Part shown: positions 8,154 to 17,144 of the stretch, piece after piece
How positions within the stretch are numbered: position 1 is the first letter of the stretch
How the letters are laid out: the number at the start of each line of letters is the position of its first letter
Translations under genes and position numbers: made by a program
The notes under the pieces: model-generated
What the model was told of the DNA's origin: nothing
The model's input: only the letters and a program-made list of their open reading frames with translations
Databases searched by the model: none
From: Muribaculaceae bacterium
Lineage (GTDB): Bacteria; Bacteroidota; Bacteroidia; Bacteroidales; Muribaculaceae
Direction of reading: 5' to 3'
Assembly: GCA_022509185.1 (NCBI GenBank)
Contig: JAFLTS010000001.1
Coordinates: forward strand, 1-64,000
DNA: 64,000 nucleotides

Positions 8154-11033
8154 TTGTTAAAAAACCGATTTGTCCACTTCTTTCTACTGCTGATCACGGC
8201 ATTCTCTTTATCTGAAGCCACGGTGATTACCGGAGAAATCTTAGACTCAGATAAGTTACCTTTAACAGGTGCATCAGTGATACTCAAATCCTTGCCCGAT
8301 TCGGTCAGCAGAGGTATCAAGATAACTGATATTGAAGGGAAATTCTCATTCGATGATATAAAGGATGGGAAATATATGCTCAATGTGAGCATGACAGGGA
8401 TGGATTCCGTTTTTAAGGACTTTGTTGTATCGGATACGACAGAAAATATAAATCTGGGAACCATTGTCCTCACTGAAAATGCAATTCTTTTGAAAGAAGC
8501 AGTCGTGACGGGTGTAAGGGCAGCTGTGGTGGCGAAGCAAGACACTGTTGAATTTAACGCTGACTCATTCCATACATCTCCGAATGCTACAGTCGACCAA
8601 CTTTTGAAGAGACTTCCCGGTGTAGAGGTCGGAGCTGACGGTTCAATCACTTCCAATGGAAAGACTATATCTAAAATTCTGGTAGACGGAAAGGAATTCT
8701 TTGCTGACGATCCACAGATGGCTACAAAGAACCTACCCTCCAATATGGTGGATAAAGTACAGGTGATCGACCGTAAAAGCGACCTTGCACGTCTCACCGG
8801 AATTGACGACGGTGAGGAAGAAACCGTGATCAATCTGAAAGTGAAAAAAGATATGAACAACGGTTGGTTTGGAAATATTTCAGGGGGCTACGGATTCGAT
8901 AACAAATACAATGGAAGTTTTGTTGTCAATAACTTTCACAACGGCAACCAGCTTACTTTCTTAGGGGGTCTAAACAATATAAACGAAAATGGTTTCAGTG
9001 ACAGAGGTAGAGGTAGATTCCGTGACTTCGGAGGTTCAGGAGGTATTACTACGGCACAGCGTCTGGGTATGAATTTCAATGTGGGAAAAGAGGAGATTAT
9101 CCGAGTCGGAGGTAACGTTTTGTATTCTCATTCCGATAGAAAGCAAACCCAAAAATCAGCCACTCAATTTCTTTTCCCTGATTCTGTAAGTTATCAGGAT
9201 GGAGGAAGCTATAATAACGACAAGGGTCATAATTTTAATCTGGATCTGCGCCTTCAGTGGAACATTGATGAAAACAATACTCTTGATTTTCGACCCCGGT
9301 TCTCTATGAATTTCCGCAATTCTGAAAAAGAGGATTCTTCAAGACTAAGGGCCGGAGATCCGGATCTGACATTAGTAAACCGTAATCTGAATTTTCAAAA
9401 CAACAAGGGTACAAGCTATGAAACAACCGGCAATCTGATCTTCAATCATAAATTCGTCTCAAAGCCGGGAAGATCGCTCAGTGCCAACATTCAATACAGT
9501 TTCTCCAGAACTTTACAGAAATCCCTTAGCTGGAGTAGGATTCTTTTTTATCTCCTTAATGATGAAGACGAGGAGCTTAACCGCTATCTTGATAATAAGA
9601 ATCTGTCAAATTCTGTGGAGGGTAGAATTACATGGACCGAACCTTTAGGTAATCCTCAGAGAGGTAATTTCCTGACTTTCTCATATCGTACTAAGTATCA
9701 ATGGACTGATGCCGACCTTTATACCTATAATCTTCCGCCGGATACCGATAATCCCTTTGATAACCTTCCGGATTTAAACAATACGCCTGAGGGAGCCGAG
9801 TTCGATCCGACACTTAGCAACAGTTTCCGTAACAGGTTTTTCACTCAGGAACTACAGGCCGGATATAAGAAAGTAAGCAAGACTGTGAATCTGGAGGCGG
9901 GATTACTCTTTTCTCCATCAAGTTCTTCCAGTCACGACCTTATAAACGATGCACGCAACATACCTACCAGATGGGTTTGGAATGTGTCTCCCTTTGCTAA
10001 TATCCGGGTTAAATTCAACAACACGGCCTCAATGAGAGCAAATTACCGGGCCAGAACATCTCAACCATCAATGAGTCAGCTTCAACCGGTGGCCGATGTA
10101 ACCGATCCGTTAAACATAAAGATAGGAAATCCCGAACTTAAACCTACTTTCACCCAAAATATAGGAATAAATTTCAATAACTATATAGCTGAAAAACAAC
10201 AATCTCTGATGCTGATGTTCAATGTTTCCTATGCTTTGAACTCAATAGTGGCAAGAACTGTCACAGATATGGAAACAGGTGGAAGAACAACCACTTATGC
10301 CAATGTGAATGGAAATGCTAATATTTTTTTCATGGGAATGTATACCGGCCCTTTCTCCAATACCAAATGGAGATTCAATACAAGACTAAATACAAGATAT
10401 TCCACAACACCGGGTTATATAAACGGAGATTTCAACCGGTCGGACAATATTACAGTTTCTCCTGCGGCAGGGATAACTTTCTCATCCGAGATTTTTCAGG
10501 CTTCCTTTAACCCTAACTATTCTTTCAATACCGTAATCAATTCATTGCCGAAACAAAACAATCGGAAAACTCATTCTTATGGATTTTCTGCCGATGCTTC
10601 CTTATTTCTGCCTTTCGGTCTTGATCTGACAACAGATTTGAATTTTGCTGCTAATTACGGATATACTAACGGATATAACATAAATCAATGGCTTTGGAAC
10701 GCACAGCTGTCTTATTCATTTCTTAAAGACAAATCTCTTACATTTTCCGTGAAGGCTTATGATATTCTTCACCAAAAGAAAAACATTTCCAGAAGTGTTT
10801 CAGCCAATGCTATAGTAGATACAGAATACAATGACCTTACAAGATATCTTCTCTTCAGCATTACATGGAGCTTTAATTCTCTCTCAAAGAAGAATAAAGG
10901 ACCCACAGGTGAAGAGGAATTCTTTCCCGGACCACCGCCCGGTGAAAGACCGGGAGGTCCGGAAGGGAGAAGAAGCGGTGAGAGACCCATGGGGGCACCT
11001 CCGGGACCTCCTCCGGGTGGAAGACCTTTTTAG
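8154..11033 (+). CDS. TonB-receptor-like outer-membrane beta-barrel protein
   Basis: The order of parts is a signal peptide, a CarboxypepD_reg Ig-like domain (about residues 22-105), a plug-like region (about 120-225, with VTGVRAAVVAKQDTVEF and LLKRLPGVEV), then a long outer-membrane barrel of the OMP_b-brl_3 kind. The last 35-40 residues are rich in Pro, Gly, Arg and Glu (PGPPPGERPGG and similar). The start must be TTG at 8154: the frame has a stop at 8139-8141 and no upstream ATG, and TTG gives a good signal peptide. It lies 7 bases after the papain-like gene, so it probably shares its transcript. Such barrels often have no known ligand. Whether it works with the three upstream proteins is inference from spacing only. 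Confidence 0.8.
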   Translation: MLKNRFVHFFLLLITAFSLSEATVITGEILDSDKLPLTGASVILKSLPDSVSRGIKITDIEGKFSFDDIKDGKYMLNVSMTGMDSVFKDFVVSDTTENINLGTIVLTENAILLKEAVVTGVRAAVVAKQDTVEFNADSFHTSPNATVDQLLKRLPGVEVGADGSITSNGKTISKILVDGKEFFADDPQMATKNLPSNMVDKVQVIDRKSDLARLTGIDDGEEETVINLKVKKDMNNGWFGNISGGYGFDNKYNGSFVVNNFHNGNQLTFLGGLNNINENGFSDRGRGRFRDFGGSGGITTAQRLGMNFNVGKEEIIRVGGNVLYSHSDRKQTQKSATQFLFPDSVSYQDGGSYNNDKGHNFNLDLRLQWNIDENNTLDFRPRFSMNFRNSEKEDSSRLRAGDPDLTLVNRNLNFQNNKGTSYETTGNLIFNHKFVSKPGRSLSANIQYSFSRTLQKSLSWSRILFYLLNDEDEELNRYLDNKNLSNSVEGRITWTEPLGNPQRGNFLTFSYRTKYQWTDADLYTYNLPPDTDNPFDNLPDLNNTPEGAEFDPTLSNSFRNRFFTQELQAGYKKVSKTVNLEAGLLFSPSSSSSHDLINDARNIPTRWVWNVSPFANIRVKFNNTASMRANYRARTSQPSMSQLQPVADVTDPLNIKIGNPELKPTFTQNIGINFNNYIAEKQQSLMLMFNVSYALNSIVARTVTDMETGGRTTTYANVNGNANIFFMGMYTGPFSNTKWRFNTRLNTRYSTTPGYINGDFNRSDNITVSPAAGITFSSEIFQASFNPNYSFNTVINSLPKQNNRKTHSYGFSADASLFLPFGLDLTTDLNFAANYGYTNGYNINQWLWNAQLSYSFLKDKSLTFSVKAYDILHQKKNISRSVSANAIVDTEYNDLTRYLLFSITWSFNSLSKKNKGPTGEEEFFPGPPPGERPGGPEGRRSGERPMGAPPGPPPGGRPF

Positions 11034-11092
11034 TTCTTAATCTCTTTTTTATATAATTCGGGGAACAGGTTCTTAATTTACTTTTTTTATGT

Positions 11093-11100
11093 TATTTTTG
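11093..11100 (+). promoter_or_regulatory. -7 promoter box (TATTTTTG)
   Basis: This is a consensus Bacteroidota -7 box 28 bases before the preferred ATG (11128) of the alpha/beta hydrolase gene. No convincing -33 element is visible. Confidence 0.45.
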
Positions 11101-11127
11101 TAGATATGTTATAACTTTTTGTTTCTC

Positions 11128-12174
11128 ATGAGAAAATTGCCGTTGATATTCTTCCTTTTGCTATTCTGTGTGTTTTGTAATGCCTGGAATGTCAATGAAA
11201 AATATACCGGACCAAAGACTCCAACTACTGACACTACCTGGCATCCGGATATTCTCGAAGGTTACGAAGCAAGATACGTAAATCAAGGTGAAGCTTTTGA
11301 CGGCCCATGCAGATCTACAATAATTAGGAAACTCGATCCCAAAGGATCCAGAAAAGCATATTTATATATCCACGGTTTCAACGATTACTTCTTCCAGAGT
11401 GAAATGGGGGAAAGATTCGTTGACTCAGGTTTCAATTTCTATGCTGTGGACCTCAGGCGATACGGCCGAAGCAGAGAACCCTGGCAATATCCCTTCAATA
11501 TCAGAAACCAGGAGGAATATTTCGACGATATAGATTCCGCGTTAGTGCAGATAGTGAACGACGGTAATATTGATATTACATTGTCGGGACATTCTACCGG
11601 AGGTCTGACCGTGGCTCTTTATGGTGCTGTGAAAGGTCTCGATACTCCGGTAGACCGTATAGTGACTGACAGCCCTTTCTTAGCCTGGAACTTTAACTCC
11701 TTTATGAGAAATATAGCAATCCCGGTTGTTAGTTTCTGGGGAAAGATGTTTAAGAACAATAAAATCAAACAGGCTAAATGTGATGGTTATGCATATAGTT
11801 TGTTAAAAGAGTATTACGGAGAATGGGAATATAATACCGACTGGAAAATGATTTATTCTCCTCCTGTGACAACATCTTGGATAAATGCAATACAGTCGGC
11901 TCAGAAAAAAGTGATGAAAAACCGTGAGAATATTATGGTGCCAATTCTTGTTATGCACAGCAGTAGAAAAATAGACGGATGTAACTATACTCCGGAATTT
12001 CAAACGGGAGATGCTGTGCTTGATCCTTTCATGCTCCAGGAAAGAGGAGTCAAATTAGGAAGTGAAAGAGTGGTATGCGCAATCGACAGTGGATTGCACG
12101 ATCTCATTCTCAGCCGTAAGGAGGTAAGAGACGTGGCATATGATTCTATTTTCTCTTTTATAAGGCAATTTTAG
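11128..12174 (+). CDS. Exported alpha/beta hydrolase (S33-like)
   Basis: A signal peptide (MRKLPLIFFLLLFCVFCNAW) is followed by an alpha/beta hydrolase fold. The oxyanion-side motif YIHGFNDYFFQ, the nucleophile elbow GHSTGG (Ser near residue 155) and a C-terminal DSGLHDLIL with the likely catalytic His are visible. The family includes lysophospholipases, monoglyceride lipases and proline iminopeptidases, so the substrate cannot be named. An in-frame TTG at 11119 would add three residues; the ATG at 11128 gives a cleaner signal peptide. The gene has its own -7 box and stands alone between the barrel gene and the relA operon. Confidence 0.75.
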   Translation: MRKLPLIFFLLLFCVFCNAWNVNEKYTGPKTPTTDTTWHPDILEGYEARYVNQGEAFDGPCRSTIIRKLDPKGSRKAYLYIHGFNDYFFQSEMGERFVDSGFNFYAVDLRRYGRSREPWQYPFNIRNQEEYFDDIDSALVQIVNDGNIDITLSGHSTGGLTVALYGAVKGLDTPVDRIVTDSPFLAWNFNSFMRNIAIPVVSFWGKMFKNNKIKQAKCDGYAYSLLKEYYGEWEYNTDWKMIYSPPVTTSWINAIQSAQKKVMKNRENIMVPILVMHSSRKIDGCNYTPEFQTGDAVLDPFMLQERGVKLGSERVVCAIDSGLHDLILSRKEVRDVAYDSIFSFIRQF

Positions 12175-12330
12175 TTAATGTTATTTTAATGATTATCCTC
12201 TGAAACGCCTATAAATAATTTTCGCTATGATTTTACCGTCAAAATATAGAGATATCACGTCCGGTATCTTCAAAAGCCAAGGATTTTTAGTTAGAAGACA
12301 TCGGAAGCCTAATAACTACAGGTCTTTAGG

Positions 12331-12338
12331 TATTTTTG
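12331..12338 (+). promoter_or_regulatory. -7 promoter box (TATTTTTG) of the relA-like operon
   Basis: The box lies 39 bases before the ATG at 12378 and sits inside a 22-base block (12329-12350) nearly identical to 198-219 upstream of the VWA operon. The match continues past the box through GATAATCATA, so it exceeds the core promoter consensus. Confidence 0.5.
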
Positions 12339-12377
12339 CGGATAATCATAATAATTTTCCTATCTAATTTTAACACA

Positions 12378-14582
12378 ATGACTGAAGAAAAAAGAGATGT
12401 GTTAAATCGACCCGAAATAAGGGAGTATTTCGATATTGCCGGAAAACTGAAAAAACCTTTATATGGAAAGTTCCCGGCTGAAGAAGCAATAAAATTTAAA
12501 AATTTCGCCCGTGGCACACTTCCAAAATCAACGGAAGCCCACAATGAAAACAATATTCCGGAGGCTCTCCTAACTCTAAACACGGCACTGCTATTTGCAG
12601 AAGCTGTAGAACCGGATAAAAATATTCTTCTCGCAATAGGCCTCTACCCTTTCCTGAGAGAAGGCCTTATCGATATTTTGAAAATACGAAAGGAATGGGG
12701 CGAAGATATAGCAGGGCTTTTGACCGGCCTTGAAGCCGTTGACCGTTTTTCCAATAAGAATCATATAGTAAATCAGGAAAATTTCCGCGGATTGCTTTTG
12801 GCTCTTGCCGATGATATAAGGGTTATAATTATCATGATTGTGAGAAATCTCGCACTCATGAGAATGATCAATAACCATCCTGATCAAGACTGGGTGAGAG
12901 ACGTGGCTTTTGAAGCTAATTATCTTTATGCTCAACTGGCCCACCGCCTCGGTTTATATAAAATAAAAAGTGAGCTTGAAGATCTTTCCCTGAAATATAC
13001 TAACCGTGAAATCTATACCCAGATTGCAAAAAAACTCAATGCTACAAAAAGGGAAAGAGATGCCTATATAAAAGCTTTCATCGATCCGGTGAAACAAAAA
13101 CTGGAAGAGGCCGGATTAAAGTTCGACATTAAGGGACGCACAAAATCAATATCCTCTATCTGGAGCAAGATGAAGAAACAGAAAGTGGATTTGCCCGGCA
13201 TCTATGATCTTTTTGCTATCAGGGTGATTATAGATACTCCTCTGGAAAAAGAGAAAAGCGACTGCTGGCTGGCCTATTCGATTCTTGCTGACATGTACAC
13301 AGCTAACCCGGCTCGTATGCGCGACTGGATTACTATACCTAAAAGTAATGGATATGAAAGTCTTCATGCCACGGTGATGGGGCCTGAATCAAAATGGGTG
13401 GAAGTGCAGTTCCGCACAAAACGGATGGACCTTGTGGCTGAAAAAGGTCTTGCCGCTCACTGGAGATATAAAGGAGTGAAAGGAGATGCTACCGATCAAT
13501 GGATGAACAATATCAGGGATATATTGGAATCTGCAGAATCGGGACCTATGCAGCTCATGAAAGACATGAAAAAAGATGTCTATGGGAATGAAGTGTTTGC
13601 ATTTACTCCTAAAGGCGACCTTTTCAGATTACAGGCAGGGGCTACCGTGTTGGATTTCGCTTTCCTTATCCATTCTAATGTCGGGGCGCATTGTACCGGT
13701 GCAGTAGTTAACGGGCAACATAAGAAAATCACCCATAAGATCTCTAACGGAGACACTGTGGAGATTCTGACTTCATCCACCCAGTCGCCCAAAAAAGACT
13801 GGATGAATATAGTAGTGTCTTCTAAAGCCCGAAACAAAATTAAACAGACTTTGAATGAAGAGCTTATAAAGAAAGCTGATTTAGGTAAGGAACTGTTTAA
13901 CCGGAGAGCAAAAAACCGTAAGGTGGAGGTGGATGAAGCCACTCTGATGAAATATCTTACAAAAAACGGTTACCGCCACGCTAACGAATTCTTTGCCGAC
14001 ATGGCCGACGGCAAAATCGACCCCGGTAAATTCCTGGCTACTTTCATCGATGATACCAAACCTAAGACAGAAACAGCCAGGGTGTCTGCTGAGGAATACC
14101 AGATGCAGGAAAAGAGCCCTGAGGAGGAGAAAGGAGAAATTCTCAAAATCGGTGAAAAAAGTATCAACGGTCTAAGCTTTAAATTTGCAAGATGTTGTAA
14201 TCCTATATACGGAGATGAAGTCTTCGGTTTTGTTTCTTCGGATGGTTCGGTTAAAATTCATCGTAAAGACTGTCCGAATGCAAATCATATCCGTCAAAGA
14301 TATCCTTACCGTGTCATAAAGGCTACCTGGAGTGGTTCCGAAGGTGACGTTTTGCCCTCAACACTTAAAATAACCGGGAAAGACGATATAGGTATAGTCG
14401 CTAATATCACATCAGTAATCTCGAAAGAGTATGGTGTTAACATGAGGTCGATATCTGTAGATAGCAACGACGGGATGTTCCAGGGAATTTTGGTAGTAAC
14501 GGTTTCTGACGTGAAAAAACTAAGCGCTTTAGTAAAGAAACTTTCTACTGTGAAAGGAGTAAAACAAATTCAAAGACTATGA
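12378..14582 (+). CDS. relA: RelA-type (p)ppGpp synthetase, degenerate hydrolase domain
   Basis: This is a long RelA/SpoT homologue (734 residues) that makes (p)ppGpp from ATP and GTP or GDP. Domains in order: a pseudo-HD domain (about 30-190), the synthetase (about 240-355, with RTKSISSIWSKM, GYESLHAT and EVQFRT), a TGS domain (about 404-465), a Cys-containing zinc-finger-like region (FARCCNP near 604) and a C-terminal ACT domain (about 660-734). The hydrolase domain is probably dead: the HD pair expected in the LLHDxVED motif is replaced by GLYPFLREG, and the ADRLHNMR motif reads VRNLALMR. That fits a synthesis-only RelA enzyme rather than a bifunctional Rel. I chose ATG 12378 over the upstream in-frame ATG at 12336, which overlaps the promoter. 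The next gene overlaps by four bases (ATGA). Confidence 0.87.
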   Translation: MTEEKRDVLNRPEIREYFDIAGKLKKPLYGKFPAEEAIKFKNFARGTLPKSTEAHNENNIPEALLTLNTALLFAEAVEPDKNILLAIGLYPFLREGLIDILKIRKEWGEDIAGLLTGLEAVDRFSNKNHIVNQENFRGLLLALADDIRVIIIMIVRNLALMRMINNHPDQDWVRDVAFEANYLYAQLAHRLGLYKIKSELEDLSLKYTNREIYTQIAKKLNATKRERDAYIKAFIDPVKQKLEEAGLKFDIKGRTKSISSIWSKMKKQKVDLPGIYDLFAIRVIIDTPLEKEKSDCWLAYSILADMYTANPARMRDWITIPKSNGYESLHATVMGPESKWVEVQFRTKRMDLVAEKGLAAHWRYKGVKGDATDQWMNNIRDILESAESGPMQLMKDMKKDVYGNEVFAFTPKGDLFRLQAGATVLDFAFLIHSNVGAHCTGAVVNGQHKKITHKISNGDTVEILTSSTQSPKKDWMNIVVSSKARNKIKQTLNEELIKKADLGKELFNRRAKNRKVEVDEATLMKYLTKNGYRHANEFFADMADGKIDPGKFLATFIDDTKPKTETARVSAEEYQMQEKSPEEEKGEILKIGEKSINGLSFKFARCCNPIYGDEVFGFVSSDGSVKIHRKDCPNANHIRQRYPYRVIKATWSGSEGDVLPSTLKITGKDDIGIVANITSVISKEYGVNMRSISVDSNDGMFQGILVVTVSDVKKLSALVKKLSTVKGVKQIQRL

Positions 14583-15304
14583 AAAGAGGTGTATTTCTTT
14601 TAGCCATTATATTGATGATATTTGCCGGTAGTTGCAAAAGACTGAAAAAAACGGATGCTGAAATAGAGAGGGAACACTGGATCAGCGGTTTCTCCGACTC
14701 AGTTGAATATTATCAACACAGGAGCCGGGAAGTGGAAACCCGACTGACTGAAATCAACGGCCGGCTTAATCAAAGTCTTCAGGATTTTGAATTTATAAAA
14801 AACCCGAGGGAAGTAAGCGGGTATTATCTTCTGAAGGGCTGGAAATCCAAAATTCCTTTCACGACTACCGCTATATATGCAAGGGTGAATGAAAATCATA
14901 ATCTGGAACTTATAGCTACCCTGGCAGGAGCAACATTTAACAAAATCGGAGTTGGTAACGGTGCTTCAGAATTCTATTCTGAGACTGTACCTCACGACCA
15001 GGCCTTTAATTTCCGGCATGAACGTTTCAATACAGTATACTTTGAAGGAGGTAAAGCTGATACAATTGCTGAATATATCAGTTTAAATAAAGCCGGGAAG
15101 GTGACTCTTGAATTCCTGGAAACCAAACGTAAGAAACTTTTTATGATACCTCAGGATGAGAAAGATATGATCTCACAAACCTGGGATCTATATTCTTTGC
15201 AAACAGCCGCACGTGACCTACAAAAGGAATTATGGATAAATTCCCGCAAGATTGAAACTTTCCGCAGAATGATGGATACAGAAAATAAACTTGAAGAAAA
15301 CTAA
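14579..15304 (+). CDS. Lipoprotein of unknown function
   Basis: The N-terminus is a lipoprotein signal (hydrophobic VFLLAIILMIF, lipobox AGSC, Cys at residue 19). A helical, probably coiled-coil stretch follows (about 35-75, ESVEYYQHRSREVETRL-like). The middle contains SGYYLLKGWKSK, and the C-terminal 60 residues are again helical. I recognise no catalytic motif. Its start codon overlaps the relA stop (ATGA), so translation is coupled, and the DUF4301 gene begins 12 bases after it. It belongs to the relA transcript, but a role in the stringent response is not implied by sequence. Confidence 0.7.
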   Translation: MKRGVFLLAIILMIFAGSCKRLKKTDAEIEREHWISGFSDSVEYYQHRSREVETRLTEINGRLNQSLQDFEFIKNPREVSGYYLLKGWKSKIPFTTTAIYARVNENHNLELIATLAGATFNKIGVGNGASEFYSETVPHDQAFNFRHERFNTVYFEGGKADTIAEYISLNKAGKVTLEFLETKRKKLFMIPQDEKDMISQTWDLYSLQTAARDLQKELWINSRKIETFRRMMDTENKLEEN

Positions 15305-15316
15305 TAATACAAAATT

Positions 15317-16837
15317 ATGGAACTGACTGTAAAAGACCTTGAAACCCTTAAATTGAAGGGTAAGACTGAGGAACAGCTTAAGGAAGAGCTCAGAATGCTT
15401 AAGGAAGGATTCCCTTATCTTAAAATAGAAGCAGCTGCTACCCCGGGTCATGGTATCTTCGTGCTTGATGAAAAAATGGAAAATCAGGCTATGGATATCT
15501 GGAATGAATTCCTGGCATCCGGAGCCAAAGTTACTAAGATGGTGCCTGCCAGTGGAGCTGCCTCCCGTATGTTTAAAGACCTTTTCTCTTTCGCTAACGG
15601 AAAAGATGAAAAACCCTCTAATGATTTCATGAAGAAATTCTTCAATGAGATAGAAAAATTTGCTTTTTTCAATCAATTGAATGAAACCTGCATCAGGCTT
15701 TATGGTAAAAGCATTGATAGCCTGGTGAAGGAGAAAAGATATAAAGACGTTGTAAAAGCATTGATTGATAAAGAGGGTCTTAATTATGGACAACTTCCTA
15801 AAGCTTTATTAAGTTTCCATAAGTACCTTGGGGGTGTGAGGACTGCAATAGAGGAACATCTCTCTGAAGGTGCTCAGTATGCCGGTGGAAAAGATGGTAA
15901 CGTGAATGTGCATTTCACTGTAAGTGAAGATCACATTCCTTTGGTGGAAAGGAAATTTGAAGAGGCCAAAGGAAAAATGGAACATGAATATGGTGTGAAA
16001 TTTGATTTAAGCACAAGTATCCAGAAACCTTCAACTGACACAGTAGCAGCTAACCTTGACGGAACCCCCTATAAGGAGAAAGATACTTTGTTCTTCCGTC
16101 CCGGTGGTCACGGTGCATTGATTGAGAATCTAAACGACCTGAATGCTGACGTTATCTTTATCAAGAACATTGACAATGTAGTTCCTGAAAATAAAAGGGA
16201 AGATACTGTGAAATATAAGAAGATAATCGGTGGAGTTCTTGTTGGTGTTAAACAAAAGGGGGATGATTATTGCAAGTTGCTCTCTAAAGGGACTCCTGAC
16301 GAGTCAAAACTTAATGAAATTCTGGATTTCGTGCATAAAGTTCTATGTATTTCTCATGACGGCACGGATAAGATGACGCCGGAAGAAAAAGCAGAATTCC
16401 TTTATAAGAAATTAAATCGTCCTTATCGTGTATGCGGAATGGTAAGAAATGAAGGTGAACCGGGTGGAGGTCCCTTCCTTGCTTATAATGCCGACGGAAC
16501 AGTTTCACCCCAGATTTTGGAATCAACTCAGATTGATCCGCATAATAAGGAGGCCCAGAAAATGATGAAAGAGGCCACTCACTTTAATCCGGTGGATTTG
16601 GTGATAAGTACCAAATCATGGGATGGCAAGAAATTCAATTTACCTGAATATGTGGATAAAACCACAGGTTTTATCTCCCAAAAGAGCCGTGAAGGGGTAG
16701 AAATAAAAGCATTGGAACTACCCGGGCTTTGGAACGGAGCTATGAGCGACTGGAACACTCTTTTGGTAGAAGTACCACTTTCAACTTTCAATCCGGTAAA
16801 AACAGTAAATGATCTTCTAAGAGACGCACATCAGTAA
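15317..16837 (+). CDS. DUF4301 family protein
   Basis: This 506-residue soluble protein matches the DUF4301 family of Bacteroidota as I remember it. The most telling motif is MVPASGAASRMFK near residue 75, which resembles the glycine-rich nucleotide loop of sugar nucleotidyltransferases (LAAGxGSRM). RPGGHGALIENL near 255 and EPGGGPFLAYN near 382 are further Gly-rich conserved-looking stretches. A nucleotidyltransferase-like fold is plausible, but substrate and reaction are unknown. It is the last gene of the relA operon, and a strong hairpin follows its stop by 7 bases. Confidence 0.72.
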   Translation: MELTVKDLETLKLKGKTEEQLKEELRMLKEGFPYLKIEAAATPGHGIFVLDEKMENQAMDIWNEFLASGAKVTKMVPASGAASRMFKDLFSFANGKDEKPSNDFMKKFFNEIEKFAFFNQLNETCIRLYGKSIDSLVKEKRYKDVVKALIDKEGLNYGQLPKALLSFHKYLGGVRTAIEEHLSEGAQYAGGKDGNVNVHFTVSEDHIPLVERKFEEAKGKMEHEYGVKFDLSTSIQKPSTDTVAANLDGTPYKEKDTLFFRPGGHGALIENLNDLNADVIFIKNIDNVVPENKREDTVKYKKIIGGVLVGVKQKGDDYCKLLSKGTPDESKLNEILDFVHKVLCISHDGTDKMTPEEKAEFLYKKLNRPYRVCGMVRNEGEPGGGPFLAYNADGTVSPQILESTQIDPHNKEAQKMMKEATHFNPVDLVISTKSWDGKKFNLPEYVDKTTGFISQKSREGVEIKALELPGLWNGAMSDWNTLLVEVPLSTFNPVKTVNDLLRDAHQ

Positions 16838-16843
16838 AACAAA

Positions 16844-16874
16844 TAAGGGTAAGCAGAAATACTGCTTACCCTTA
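16844..16874. terminator. Strong hairpin terminator after the DUF4301 gene
   Basis: A perfect 13-bp stem (16844-16856 with 16862-16874; left arm TAAGGGTAAGCAG) closes a 5-base loop, followed by AT-rich sequence. It ends the relA operon and could also serve the possible minus-strand small gene at 16954-17022. Confidence 0.8.
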
Positions 16875-16953
16875 AATTAAAAAACAGGGACAAAACACTT
16901 ATAAATATCCGCTTACGGGAATATTTTTAATTCTATTATTATTAAAGTGTTTA

Positions 16954-17022
16954 TTACTCTTCATAAATTTTAGCTGCAGTTTTGCAGTACCATTGGATAA
17001 ATTTTGATAACATTCGTTTCAT
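16954..17022 (-). CDS. Possible small protein (22 residues)
   Basis: This short minus-strand frame begins MKRMLSKFIQ and ends KIYEE. It lies in the only intergenic stretch over 300 bases (16838-17144). A consensus -7 box (TATATTTGC on the minus strand, 17090-17098) sits about 67 bases upstream and the hairpin at 16844-16874 lies downstream. The peptide is amphipathic and basic at its N-terminus. I recognise no family. Chance is possible at this length; the promoter and terminator placement are the argument for it. Confidence 0.38.
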   Translation of the reverse strand: MKRMLSKFIQWYCKTAAKIYEE

Positions 17023-17089
17023 AATTTAAAATCTTTAGTACCTTAATTATTTTATGTTGTAGAATTATGTTTTATAACATAAAGACGGT

Positions 17090-17098
17090 GCAAATATA
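17090..17098 (-). promoter_or_regulatory. -7 box (TATATTTGC) on the minus strand
   Basis: This exact Bacteroidota -7 box plus the usual following C points toward the small frame at 16954-17022. The sequence where a -33 element should lie is an A/T run with no clear TTTG. Confidence 0.45.
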
Positions 17099-17144
17099 TA
17101 AAATTTTATTAAAAAAATAATAAATCGTCATAAAAATTTTCTTT

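Noticed and set aside
8069..8860. A 263-residue open frame on the minus strand under the peptidase and barrel genes
   Set aside because: It runs antisense to two well-supported genes with clear domains; no domain, signal or promoter was seen in it.
15230..15793. A 187-residue minus-strand frame under the lipoprotein and DUF4301 genes
   Set aside because: Antisense shadow; it crosses two coherent genes and shows no recognisable feature.
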